Part shown: positions 16,564 through 24,644 of the stretch, piece after piece | How positions within the stretch are numbered: the stretch's first letter is position 1 | Layout: each line of letters starts with the position of its first letter | NCBI GenBank assembly: GCA_013203475.1 | Contig: JABMNV010000035.1 | Coordinates: 1 to 37,220, forward strand | Source: Acidobacteriota bacterium | GTDB lineage: Bacteria > Acidobacteriota > Vicinamibacteria > Vicinamibacterales > SCN-69-37 | Reading direction: 5' to 3' | DNA length: 37,220 nucleotides | Notes under the pieces: model-generated | Told to the model about the DNA's origin: nothing | The model's input: the letters and a program-made list of their open reading frames with translations, nothing else | Database searches by the model: none | Position numbers and translations under genes: made by a program

Positions 16564-16726
16564 GGCAATGAGGCAATGAGGCAATTGGGCAATGCGGCAA
16601 TGGGCAATGGGCAATGGGCAATGGCGGCATTGAGGCAATGCGGGTAATGCTGGCACTACAGCATTGCGGCATTCCGGCATTGCCCAATTGCCCAATTGCC
16701 CAATTGCCCAATTGCCCAATTGCCTC
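16562..16726. repeat. array C: inverted (head-to-head) octamer array between convergent genes
   Basis: Left arm: GAGGCAAT three times, TGGGCAAT, GCGGCAAT, then three 7-base GGGCAAT and looser units. Right arm is the complement orientation: ATTGCGGC, ATTCCGGC, ATTGCCCA five times, ATTGCCTC (16663-16726). The two arms could fold into one long imperfect hairpin with its centre near 16655. The array fills the whole gap: it begins at the S23 stop codon and its last unit contains part of the panE stop codon. It could act as a two-way terminator. Confidence 0.88.
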
Positions 16727-17645
16727 ATTCTTCAGCGTGCGGTCGAAGAACTCCGTAGAGCGCACGCATCAGGGGCGTGTCTACGCCCAGGGCTCGGCCG
16801 CGCCGAATGACCGAACCCAGGAGGGATTCGACCTCGATGCGTTTGCCCACCGACAGATCGATCAGGAGTGACGATCGCGTCGACGCTGGAATCTCGCCAA
16901 TCGCCGTCTCGATCTTGCCCGCGACGTCTTCGGCCACGCTGATCCCGGAGGCACGGGCCACACGCTCGACTTCGCGCACGGCCTCCATGAATGCTGCCCG
17001 AGACTCCTCGTCTGCCCACACGGGTCCGATCGGTAACCGCGCGGCACCCGTGAACGCAGCGAATGGCGCGAGGTAGATGAACTTCTCCCACAACGGAATC
17101 CTGGCATCTGCCACCGGCTCAGCGTGGATATCGGCGGTCAGCATGAGATCTGCCAGAGCACGCACGCGTGCAGACACATCTGCGCCGGGACGAAAGACCT
17201 CTCCGAAAACGATGCGCCGGCGCGAGCCGGTCTGGCGGATCACGCCAGGTCCGTCGATGGCCGTTGCGATGTACGTCGGACCAGCAATCACGGCGTCCTC
17301 CCCCACAACGCGCGCCAGGTCGTCGGCACTGTCGACGCCGTTCTGCAAAGTCAGTACGGTCGTCGCGGCGCCCATCAGGGGTTTTACCAAAGGAAACACC
17401 GTGTCGTTGTCGTACGTCTTGACGGCAACGATCACCACGTCGACGGGACCGATAGCGTCCGGATTGTCTTCTGCGGCCACCTTGACCGTAAAGTCGCCCT
17501 GCACGCCAATAATGCGCAGGCCGTTGGCCCGAATCGCGTCACGGTGCGCACCCCTGGCCACAAAGCTGACGTCGGCGCCAACTCTCGCCAGCAGCGCTCC
17601 GTAGTACCCACCAACCGCGCCAGCCCCCATGATCGCGATTTTCAT
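16725..17645 (-). CDS. panE: ketopantoate reductase (ApbA/PanE family)
   Basis: Reduces 2-dehydropantoate to pantoate with NADPH for coenzyme A synthesis. From ATG 17645 the protein has 306 residues, normal for the family. Visible are the N-terminal Rossmann motif MKIAIMGAGAVGGYYGALLA, the VAVKTYD and TLQNGVDS blocks, and the C-terminal helical domain with the catalytic Lys in PLWEKFIYLAPF and the S-S-L-L-I-D-L pattern near residue 262. The start overlaps the upstream peptidase stop codon (ATGA at 17645-17642); the frame is open upstream but not conserved. It is last in a four-gene operon. Many ApbA-family proteins act on other 2-keto acids, so the exact substrate is less sure than the fold. 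Confidence 0.88.
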   Translation of the reverse strand: MKIAIMGAGAVGGYYGALLARVGADVSFVARGAHRDAIRANGLRIIGVQGDFTVKVAAEDNPDAIGPVDVVIVAVKTYDNDTVFPLVKPLMGAATTVLTLQNGVDSADDLARVVGEDAVIAGPTYIATAIDGPGVIRQTGSRRRIVFGEVFRPGADVSARVRALADLMLTADIHAEPVADARIPLWEKFIYLAPFAAFTGAARLPIGPVWADEESRAAFMEAVREVERVARASGISVAEDVAGKIETAIGEIPASTRSSLLIDLSVGKRIEVESLLGSVIRRGRALGVDTPLMRALYGVLRPHAEE

Positions 17646-19027
17646 GATTTCTCCAGAATCAACAACTGCTCCACGCGGTAGCGCCCTGACGGCAGAGACG
17701 TCAGGAGCATCATGTTCGGCGACGACCCCATCGTGATCGTCGAAACGTCCGAGGCCCACGGACCATCGGGAAGAGTGACTTCGCTGCCAACCGTAGCCCC
17801 GACGAGCGCAGGCGCCAACACCCTGTTGCGGCCGTCCACTTCAAACAGGCCACCCGCCTTGCGAAGGTCCCCAATGTCGTCGATGGACTGCTCGATGACC
17901 ACCCGTCGTTCGCCGTTCTCCAGACGAACGCGTCGATTGGCGACTACGCCTACGTCACCAACAAAAGCAGGAATCCCGGTACCCGACACGATGGTGGCTC
18001 CGCGGATGACAAGGTAGAACCCACCAGAGTCGTTTTCCGGCAGCGAATCATAGCGAGCAGGATCGGCCTGGTGCACTGATCCGCTCGCCAGTGCGTGCAG
18101 GGCGTGGACAAAAGCCGTGTAGTTGAGGCGAACCAGCATGGAGTCTGGATCCGCGTCCGGCCATGGCCCGGTCTCTATCAGGAGGACCGGAGTGCCCCAC
18201 AACGTCAGGTTGTCGCCAAACGCCCGCACCTCGAAGCTGTCGTCGTACCGGCCGATGCGGCCGAGCGCGAATGGCTCAAGCGCATCCCGCACGACCGCAG
18301 CCAGACGCTTGGTCAGCAGGCGTCCTTCGCTCATCGATCGCGCTTCATCAAACGCCACCGACAGGAGGGAAATCGCGGCACCCTTCGGCGGAGTGCCGAC
18401 CGTCGTTCGCCAGCCTTGATTGTGCAGATTAAAGCCCACCTCAGGTTCGAGCTCGTCGCGGAGCGACTTCAGAAGTCTGCCTTCTGGCGTCTGCAGCATC
18501 AGTGCATCACGATTGATGTCGATGCCCTGCGCGTTGCGGCGCTGAAATCGTTCCGCGCCATCGGGGTTGAGCATCGGCACGGAGTGAACCGTGAGCGCCG
18601 ACAGGAGCTGCTGCACACGCGGTTCCCGCTCGTGGATCCGGATGTACTCGTAGAGGTCAAACAATGCCGATGTCGCGGTGGGTTCGTCGCCGTGCATCTG
18701 CGACCACATGAGCACCACCAATGGTCCAGTGCCAAACGTGACGTCCCAGATTTGCCGCCCCTCAAGCGAACGCCCCACCTCGCGCACACGGAGCAGGCGG
18801 TTGCCTGAGGCAGCAATGGCCTGCACCCGTTCCATGACTTCTGTGTGAGTGACCAGTGGCGAAACGGGTGACGAGACGTGCTCGGCATCCCACATCCGGG
18901 CCAGCACGGGCGGCGAAGGTGCGGCCGCTTGCGGCACCCGGGCCACGGTCGCGCACGCACTGCCCCCGATCAAGACGCTGAGCAGGACAACGCCGGTCCG
19001 CAATCGACGAGGCGCCGACGGAGTCAC
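17642..19027 (-). CDS. M14-family zinc carboxypeptidase, lipoprotein
   Basis: 461 residues. The N-terminus is a lipoprotein signal ending in GGSAC with Cys25 as the acylated residue, so the enzyme is probably attached to the outer or inner membrane facing the periplasm. The M14 zinc site is His112 and Glu115 (MHGDEPTATSALFDL), with His202 in NLHNQG; substrate-binding Arg173 lies in INRDA, and the general base Glu285 is in LLIETGP. Residues beyond 340 form an extra C-terminal domain, beta-rich by appearance. Start GTG at 19027 overlaps the stop of the phosphatase gene (GTGA). In an operon with an amino-acid permease it may release amino acids from peptides or wall fragments. Confidence 0.88.
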   Translation of the reverse strand: MTPSAPRRLRTGVVLLSVLIGGSACATVARVPQAAAPSPPVLARMWDAEHVSSPVSPLVTHTEVMERVQAIAASGNRLLRVREVGRSLEGRQIWDVTFGTGPLVVLMWSQMHGDEPTATSALFDLYEYIRIHEREPRVQQLLSALTVHSVPMLNPDGAERFQRRNAQGIDINRDALMLQTPEGRLLKSLRDELEPEVGFNLHNQGWRTTVGTPPKGAAISLLSVAFDEARSMSEGRLLTKRLAAVVRDALEPFALGRIGRYDDSFEVRAFGDNLTLWGTPVLLIETGPWPDADPDSMLVRLNYTAFVHALHALASGSVHQADPARYDSLPENDSGGFYLVIRGATIVSGTGIPAFVGDVGVVANRRVRLENGERRVVIEQSIDDIGDLRKAGGLFEVDGRNRVLAPALVGATVGSEVTLPDGPWASDVSTITMGSSPNMMLLTSLPSGRYRVEQLLILEKS

Positions 19028-19530
19028 GGCTTGAAACGGATGCGCGTGGTCGTCCCGTTGGCGGCCACGAAGAACACACTGTCGTACTCATCGTCGGCCA
19101 GCGTCACTGCCGAACCGCCGAGCGCCTGGATGATGGCCGGCACCGTATTGGAATGGCCCACGACCAGAACAGCTCCACTCTTGTTCGACTTGATTTTCTC
19201 AATGAGGGCGGCGGCGTCGCGCGCCATCACCACCTCAACAGCAATGCCGATTTTCGCGGCAAGCGGTGCAGCGGTATCCTTCGTTCGGCGGTACTCCGAC
19301 GTGTAAATCGCGGACACGTTGGCGTCCGCCAGCATCGCTGCCAGTTTCTGGGCGCGGGTCTTTCCGACGGACGACAACTCGGGATCGGGACTTCCGGTCA
19401 TCGATGTGGCCGGCGTGGCCCCATCGTCTGCGCGCTCCGCGTGTCTGACCACGATCACCATTTGCGCCTTCGCTACGACCGGGATTCCCATCACCATCAC
19501 CATCAATCCGAACACGAGCACACGTATCAT
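19024..19530 (-). CDS. exported histidine phosphatase family protein
   Basis: 168 residues with an N-terminal hydrophobic signal (1-22) ending near VVAKAQ. The catalytic motif VVRHAER places the phosphorylated His at residue 30 with Arg29; the second His is His126 in VVGHSNTVP. TSEYRRTKDTA matches the family's conserved Arg region (about 78-87). The size is that of a small-core phosphatase (SixA/PhoE-like) but the signal suggests action outside the cytoplasm. Its ATG overlaps the permease stop (ATGA at 19530-19527) and its stop overlaps the peptidase start. Substrate unknown. Confidence 0.88.
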   Translation of the reverse strand: MIRVLVFGLMVMVMGIPVVAKAQMVIVVRHAERADDGATPATSMTGSPDPELSSVGKTRAQKLAAMLADANVSAIYTSEYRRTKDTAAPLAAKIGIAVEVVMARDAAALIEKIKSNKSGAVLVVGHSNTVPAIIQALGGSAVTLADDEYDSVFFVAANGTTTRIRFKP

Positions 19531-20888
19531 TTATTTCTCCATCGCGCTGTCCAATAGAGGGCGGCACCAACGACCAGTGCGATCCCGCCGACCTCACGCT
19601 GCAAGGGAGTGGCGCCAAACAGGATCGCAACACAGACTGCCAGAGCCAGGATCGGCACGACCGGTCCACCAGGAATTGTAAAGGACGCCGGCCCCTGCCG
19701 ACGAAGCGCGAGCACAGACGCACAGGTTCCCGCATACACCATCAGCCGGCTGACCGCACTGCTGGCCGCCAGCGTGGCGAAATTTCCAGACAGCGCAAGG
19801 ACGAGGGCGACCAACGACGTGATCACGATCGCCACGGCAGGGGTGTGGAAGCGGGGATGCACACGACCGAAGAACGACGGCAGGTCGCCCTGCTCCGACA
19901 AGGCATACAAATTTCGCGATCCCGACAGTGCCTGCCCGACGTTGTTGCCCGTCATTGAGATCGCGCCGCCCGATGTCATCAGCAGGGCACCCCACACGCC
20001 AAGAAACAACAGCGACGCGTCCGCGAGCGGCGTGCGAGCGACGGCCAAGTTGGGCAGCGTCCCCATCGCCACCACCTGAACAAGAGTCATCACGATGGCC
20101 ACGATGATAATGGTCGTCACCATGGCGAACGGCACTGCGCGCTTCGGATCGCGCGCCTCCCCGGCTGGCACGCCGACCACTTCGTATCCGCCGTAGGCGA
20201 AGATGAGGTAGAGGGCCGACGTAGAAATCTGTGACCAGGTCAATGCGACTTCGGGCCGCAGAGCATCAAATGAGACGTAGGGCAGGCCGATCACGATGAA
20301 GATCAGCAGCGGAGTCAGTTTGCCAACCGTCAGCGTGTTGACCACCCACGCACTTTGTTTGATCCCCCTGACGTTGATGCTCATGATCGACAAGATCACG
20401 GTCGTGATGACCATCTCCCGTGCCATGCCTGGCTGGTCGGCCCGAAGCTCCGGCCAGTAGTAGCCCAGCGCGTCCGTCAGCCCATTGACGACCGAGGCCC
20501 AGCTGGTCACTCGGGTGACCCACAGCATCCAGCCCACTTCGAAGCTGACAAACCGTCCAAATGCGGCTCGCGTGTAAAGATACGCGCCGCCAGTGCCATC
20601 GAAACGACTCCCAGCCTCCGCAAAGTTCAGTGCAATGAGCAGTGCCAGCACGCCGACCAGCGCGACGGCAATGGCGCTCCATGCGCCGATCTGGGAAGCC
20701 AGCAGCGCGGGCATCAGAAAGACAGCGCCGCCGATGACCTGGTTTACGCCAATGGCCGTCAGGTCCCACTTTCCCAGTTCCCGGAGCAGGCCACCAGTCG
20801 AGCCTGAAGCGGAGCCAGATGAGTGGGAAGCAGACGTGCCCGAAGATGGTGGTGGCGTGGGCGTGTGAGGCGAAAGTGGCGTCGTCAT
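19527..20888 (-). CDS. APC-superfamily amino acid permease
   Basis: Amino-acid or polyamine transporter, 453 residues from ATG 20888. A Pro/Ser-rich cytoplasmic tail (about 1-35) precedes about twelve membrane helices. The first helix contains the unwound substrate-binding motif TAIGVNQVIGGAVFLMP, as in G-x-G of LeuT-fold APC carriers; FAYGGYEVVGVPAGEARDPK matches the conserved helix-6 unwound region. The four-gene operon it heads (permease, phosphatase, peptidase, ketoacid reductase) has every junction overlapping by 4 bases. It is divergent from the Rieske oxygenase gene with only 34 bp between starts, so both share a promoter region and perhaps substrate-linked control. Confidence 0.9.
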   Translation of the reverse strand: MTTPLSPHTPTPPPSSGTSASHSSGSASGSTGGLLRELGKWDLTAIGVNQVIGGAVFLMPALLASQIGAWSAIAVALVGVLALLIALNFAEAGSRFDGTGGAYLYTRAAFGRFVSFEVGWMLWVTRVTSWASVVNGLTDALGYYWPELRADQPGMAREMVITTVILSIMSINVRGIKQSAWVVNTLTVGKLTPLLIFIVIGLPYVSFDALRPEVALTWSQISTSALYLIFAYGGYEVVGVPAGEARDPKRAVPFAMVTTIIIVAIVMTLVQVVAMGTLPNLAVARTPLADASLLFLGVWGALLMTSGGAISMTGNNVGQALSGSRNLYALSEQGDLPSFFGRVHPRFHTPAVAIVITSLVALVLALSGNFATLAASSAVSRLMVYAGTCASVLALRRQGPASFTIPGGPVVPILALAVCVAILFGATPLQREVGGIALVVGAALYWTARWRNK

Positions 20889-20922
20889 GATGTTGGTCCG
20901 GGCAGTTGTATCATGCGTGGCA

Positions 20923-22047
20923 ATGAAACCGCGCGATCCTCTGCCTGCCCGGGCCCACACGCTGCCAGCGAAGTACTACACAGATCGAGATGTGTACGAC
21001 CGCGAACAGGAACGTTTTTTTCGAGGGATGTGGGTGTGCGTCGGTCGCTTGGGCGAACTCTCGGACCGTGGGTCGTTCGTCGCCCGTCATGTGGCGGGAG
21101 ACAGCATCTTCATCGTGCGGACCAACGGACCCGGCGAGCCGGACGCCGTGAAGGCGTTCCAGAATGTGTGCCGGCATCGCGGCACCCAGTTGTGCCGCGA
21201 CGAACACGGTCGCTTTCAGGGATCCATCCAGTGCGAATACCACGCATGGACGTATGGCTTGGACGGCCAACTCCTCGGCGCGCCTCACATGGACGGCACC
21301 GCAGGTTTTCGGAAAGGAGACCACTCGCTTCTGGAGGTCCGCGCCGGCCTGTGGGAAGGGTTTATCTTTATCTGCCTTGCCGACTCAGGCCCAACACTTG
21401 AGCAGCAGTTGGACGATTTGCCATTCAAGTTTCGGCCATGGCGGATGCACGAACTGCGACGCGGTGACGGGATGACCTACGACATCGCCACCAACTGGAA
21501 ACTCATCATCCAGAATTTCAGTGAGTGTCTCCACTGTCCGAACCTGCACCCGGCACTGAACAAGCTCTCGCACTACCTGAGCGGCGAGAACGAACCGTTG
21601 CGCCCTACGTACATGGGTGGCCGCATGGATCTCAACGACGGTGTGGAAACCATGTCGATGGATGGAACATGCCCGCGTGCGTTTCTTCCTGGCCTGTCAC
21701 CGGACGACCAGCGTCGCGTCTATTACTACGCGCTCTTCCCCAACCTCCTCATCAGCGCCCACCCCGACTACGTGATGGCGCACACGCTGTGGCCGCTGGC
21801 GCCCGATCGAACACGGCTGGTCTGTGAGTGGCACTTTCACCCGGATGAAATCGCCCGTGCCGGATTCAGCGTCGACGACGTGCGTGAGTTTTGGGACATG
21901 ACAAACCGGCAGGACTGGCACGTGTGCGAACTGGCACAAGCGGGCATCAGTTCACGAGCGTACCGGCCGGGACCGTACTCGGACCGGGAAGATTTGCTCT
22001 ACGCTTTTGACCGCTTCATTGTGGCCGCACTGGACGACGCGCCTTAG
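20923..22047 (+). CDS. Rieske non-heme iron oxygenase, large subunit (betaine/carnitine-demethylase-like)
   Basis: 374 residues from ATG 20923. The Rieske [2Fe-2S] site is C-R-H-R-G at Cys83/His85 and C-E-Y-H-A-W at Cys104/His107. The mononuclear iron site lies in NWKLIIQNFSECLHCPNLHP with His204 and His209; a later Asp in the W-D-M-T-N-R-Q-D-W block probably completes the triad. The layout resembles GbcA and related enzymes that demethylate quaternary amines, releasing formaldehyde. A GcvT-type methyltransferase nearby, which could capture the C1 unit on folate, supports this. No dedicated reductase is in view. Substrate is inference. Confidence 0.88.
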   Translation: MKPRDPLPARAHTLPAKYYTDRDVYDREQERFFRGMWVCVGRLGELSDRGSFVARHVAGDSIFIVRTNGPGEPDAVKAFQNVCRHRGTQLCRDEHGRFQGSIQCEYHAWTYGLDGQLLGAPHMDGTAGFRKGDHSLLEVRAGLWEGFIFICLADSGPTLEQQLDDLPFKFRPWRMHELRRGDGMTYDIATNWKLIIQNFSECLHCPNLHPALNKLSHYLSGENEPLRPTYMGGRMDLNDGVETMSMDGTCPRAFLPGLSPDDQRRVYYYALFPNLLISAHPDYVMAHTLWPLAPDRTRLVCEWHFHPDEIARAGFSVDDVREFWDMTNRQDWHVCELAQAGISSRAYRPGPYSDREDLLYAFDRFIVAALDDAP

Positions 22048-22105
22048 GTAACGCTCCGGCGCCTCAAGCACGCGAACGGCCCACTGCCTGCGCAGGTCAT
22101 CAACC

Positions 22106-22560
22106 ACGGCCACGCGGGCATCCGGCGCCATCGCCGCGCACCTGTTCAAGCGACATGTAGCCGACCGTCCCCAGCACCATGCCGGCGGCGGTGGGAGAGG
22201 CCAGAACGGTTGAGGCGTCCGCCGTCGCGTCGGCAGCTTGAGCCGACGCTTTGGCGAGACCAGAATCCAGAATCTTCGCGCGCCCATCGGTGGTGACAAA
22301 CAGGTTCTCGGGTTTGATGTCGCGGTGCGTGATGCCTTTGGCGTGCGCCGCAGCCAGTCCTGACGACACCTGACGAGCCAGTTCGAGCGCCTAGGTCAGC
22401 GGGATGCGGCCCTCGTCCATCCGGGCGCGGAACGTCTCGCCCGAGCCGGGTGTCGCGGGCGCGGTATACCTCGCCCATGCCGCCTTCGCCGAGCTTGGCC
22501 ACGATCTCGTACGGGCCTCCGCGCCGGGCGTTCCTTCGGAGAAATGCGGCGCGAGGTGCA
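22106..22560 (-). pseudogene. Hanks-type Ser/Thr protein kinase, decayed fragment
   Basis: The minus strand shows the start of a kinase domain, [20 protein letters not shown] followed by RDTRLGRDV (glycine-rich loop), but the VAIK lysine region and helix C are missing. In another frame it resumes with the end of the hinge ([15 protein letters not shown]), an in-frame TAG, then [21 protein letters not shown] (catalytic loop) and [10 protein letters not shown], where DFG has become DSG, and [13 protein letters not shown], after which it ends abruptly. It therefore has an internal deletion, a stop and a 3' truncation. It lies between two convergent metabolic genes. Confidence 0.87.
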
Positions 22561-22576
22561 CCTGCTGAAGTTCCGG

Positions 22577-23788
22577 TCAACGCTTGGTGGGAGCAAGGAC
22601 GGACGATGTCTTGCGGGCAGGACGAAAGAACGGCGTCGCCGTCACAGTGGCCGGCACGGTGTGCCGCGCGGCGTCAACCGTGTGCTCCACCTCCAACACC
22701 GTCCCGGCCGCACTGTGTGCTCCAGTGACCGTGGCCAACCCGACCATCTGTTTCAGTACAGGTGACCACGTGGACGAGGTCATGCGGCCAACTTGACGGC
22801 CCTTTGCGTAGACCGGCACGGCCACTCTCGACGCCGTGGATACGGCCAGCGGTGGAAGGCCAACGGCGTCGTAGAGACGCTCAACCGCAGGCCACTCCAC
22901 CGCCAAGCCGACGATGCGCCGCTGGGGGGCGACGGCGTGTTCGGCCTCCAACGCGGCTCGGCCTACGAAGCGCCCCTTGTTGAAGTCGACGAGACGGCCC
23001 AGTCCCATCTCGAAAGGCGAATAAATCTGAGACGTCGTGAGCGCCTTCCGAGCGCTGAAGAAATCCACATCGATGAGCAACAAACCCGCCTCGATCCGAG
23101 TGACGTCGAGCGCCAGCATGCCGGCGGGGCGCAATGCATGCGCTGCACCGACTTCAAACAGCGCATCCCAAACCGTCGTCGCATCGTCGCGGTCCATCCA
23201 GAGTTCGTAGCCGAGGTCACCCGTGTAGCCCGTGCGCGAAATGTCGACCTTGGCGCCAGCGATGGTGCCGCTTGTCATCCGAAAAAACTTGAGCGTGTCG
23301 ATATCTGCCTCGGCAACCTGCCGGAGCAGACGCGCGGAGGTCGGCCCCTGAATCGCGAGCGCGGCGACCCGCTCAGACACGTCCTCGACTTCTGCCTGAA
23401 GACCGGCTGCGTGTTGGCGCAGCCATCGGAGATTCGGCTCGGCGGCGGTCAATCGGAAACGTTCGTCCGCCACGCGCGTCACGGTGCCATCGTCAAGCAC
23501 CTGCCCTTGTTCGTTGCACCAGGGTGTGTAGATGACCTGGCCGACCTGGAGACGTTGTGCGTCTCGGGTGATCACCCGATCGACAAGGGTGACGGCGTCC
23601 CGACCGGTGATCAGGTATTTGAAGAGCGGCGAAATATCGAACAGTGCAGCGCCGTTGCGGACCGCGTTGTATTCATGGTCATGGTGCGCCTCATAGGAGC
23701 TGACCGTGTAAAAGCCCGCCCAGTCGCGATAGTTGAGGCTCTGACAGAGGGGAAAAGTGCGCTCGTGAAACGGGGTACCGACAGGCAT
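22577..23788 (-). CDS. GcvT-family aminomethyltransferase / folate-dependent demethylase
   Basis: 403 residues, near GcvT size (360-370) with a C-terminal extension. Family blocks seen: [21 protein letters not shown] near the N-terminus, [15 protein letters not shown], then the tetrahydrofolate site region [17 protein letters not shown] with the conserved R-T-G-Y-T-G-x-x-G-Y-E, and [10 protein letters not shown]. It probably transfers a one-carbon group from a methylated amine or formaldehyde equivalent to tetrahydrofolate. It is not next to glycine-cleavage genes; the convergent Rieske oxygenase suggests a role in N-methyl compound breakdown. No clear ribosome binding site precedes ATG 23788. 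Confidence 0.9.
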   Translation of the reverse strand: MPVGTPFHERTFPLCQSLNYRDWAGFYTVSSYEAHHDHEYNAVRNGAALFDISPLFKYLITGRDAVTLVDRVITRDAQRLQVGQVIYTPWCNEQGQVLDDGTVTRVADERFRLTAAEPNLRWLRQHAAGLQAEVEDVSERVAALAIQGPTSARLLRQVAEADIDTLKFFRMTSGTIAGAKVDISRTGYTGDLGYELWMDRDDATTVWDALFEVGAAHALRPAGMLALDVTRIEAGLLLIDVDFFSARKALTTSQIYSPFEMGLGRLVDFNKGRFVGRAALEAEHAVAPQRRIVGLAVEWPAVERLYDAVGLPPLAVSTASRVAVPVYAKGRQVGRMTSSTWSPVLKQMVGLATVTGAHSAAGTVLEVEHTVDAARHTVPATVTATPFFRPARKTSSVLAPTKR

Positions 23789-24144
23789 GGGGAGATATTA
23801 CAGGGGTCCAGGGGGTCCTTGGTCATGTCATCCCTCGTTCAAGCCCTCAGGCGTTTGAGTCTGCGATGGAGATTGACCCTGGCCGAGTCTGGCGTCAGGC
23901 CAGGCACCAAAGCCAGCAACTGTCGTCGAGTCACGTCATGAAGGACGGGACGGGACGGGCCGACGACCGTTAATCCATTTACTCGACGGAGGAGACACGG
24001 CCCGCTCGCTGCGTGACATCGTCTCCTCCAGTCACGGTGCATCAACCCATTGAGTACGCCCGGCCTATCGGCAACTCCCCAGCACGCGGCGGCGGACTTC
24101 GCCGAGATCGCGGAGAGTTTGCTTCGACAGGACCTGAATCTTGT
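23789..24144. other. non-coding stretch between GcvT gene and acquired island
   Basis: About 356 bp without a gene I can support. It holds a perfect 9-bp inverted repeat (separate entry), a short tandem GACGG-like run near 23945, and a 26-codon frame at 24148-24068 (minus, starting MNKIQVLSKQTLRDL) that overlaps the preceding island gene by ATGA and may be the stump of a further island gene. Confidence 0.4.
23988..24029. other. 9-bp perfect inverted repeat, GGAGGAGAC ... GTCTCCTCC
   Basis: GGAGGAGAC at 23988-23996 is matched exactly by GTCTCCTCC at 24021-24029 with a 24-base spacer. No T run follows on either strand. It lies at the edge of the acquired island and upstream of the GcvT gene; it could be an operator, a recombination relic or a leader hairpin. 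Confidence 0.55.
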
Positions 24145-24427
24145 TCATGTGCGAACCAGGCTCAAATGGTCGCGTTCAATCTGATAGTTGTAATTGGCAC
24201 AAAAGATGATCAACCGGCAGTTGTCCCCGGCCAGTCGATCGATTCGTGTACGGAATCACGGCGATGTAACGGCCATTCGTGTTGGTGGCTCCGGTGATTT
24301 TCCCCGTGGCGGTGTCATCAAAGAAATGAGCCGTCAGGACCGCGTCATGGATCACCGATTGATCGGCGTCACACCGCAGGCCGTCGAGCGTCAGATTCAT
24401 ATCGTTTTGAACGAACAGATTCGCCAT
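24145..24427 (-). pseudogene. small phage-like protein, frameshifted
   Basis: ATG 24427 follows GGGAGG, a good ribosome binding site. The opening MANLFVQNDMNLTLDG and the pattern of short beta strands (FFDDTATGKITG, NGRYIAVIPYT) resemble small uncharacterised proteins found in planctomycete-type phage or gene-transfer regions. The frame as read stops at 24176, after a run (NRSTGRGQLPV) unlike the rest. Removing one base near 24249 restores IDRLAGDNCRLIIFCANYNY and a TGA at 24147-24145 that overlaps a following ATG, which looks like the true end (about 94 residues). Function unknown. Confidence 0.55.
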
Positions 24428-24430
24428 GTA

Positions 24431-24604
24431 CTACCTCCCCGGACTCGTGATCACGGCCGCGTTTTCCTTGGGTGTCGTCGTGGAGTCGGCGCTGTAACGA
24501 GGCTTCGTGGAAACGCTGGCCACAATCGCCCCCTGCCTGGCCAACGTGGGATCGGGCACGCCCGCGAATGAGATCGACGAAAAACTCGTCCAGCCGAACA
24601 GCAT
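24431..24604 (-). CDS. 57-residue hypothetical protein of the acquired island
   Basis: ATG 24604 follows a strong ribosome binding site (AAGGAG, 24615-24610). The product begins MLFGWTSFSSISFAGVPDPT and is rich in Ser, Thr and Ala, with no membrane helix or known motif. It stops 3 bp before the next gene, whose ribosome binding site lies in its final codons. Gene order, spacing and size resemble small structural genes of phages; no function can be assigned. Confidence 0.5.
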   Translation of the reverse strand: MLFGWTSFSSISFAGVPDPTLARQGAIVASVSTKPRYSADSTTTPKENAAVITSPGR

Positions 24605-24644
24605 GATTCACTCCTTGGTCAGAAACTCGGCCCGGTCGCGGAGA

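Noticed and set aside
16562-16726. CRISPR array
   Set aside because: Units are 7-8 bp without spacers and no cas genes are present.
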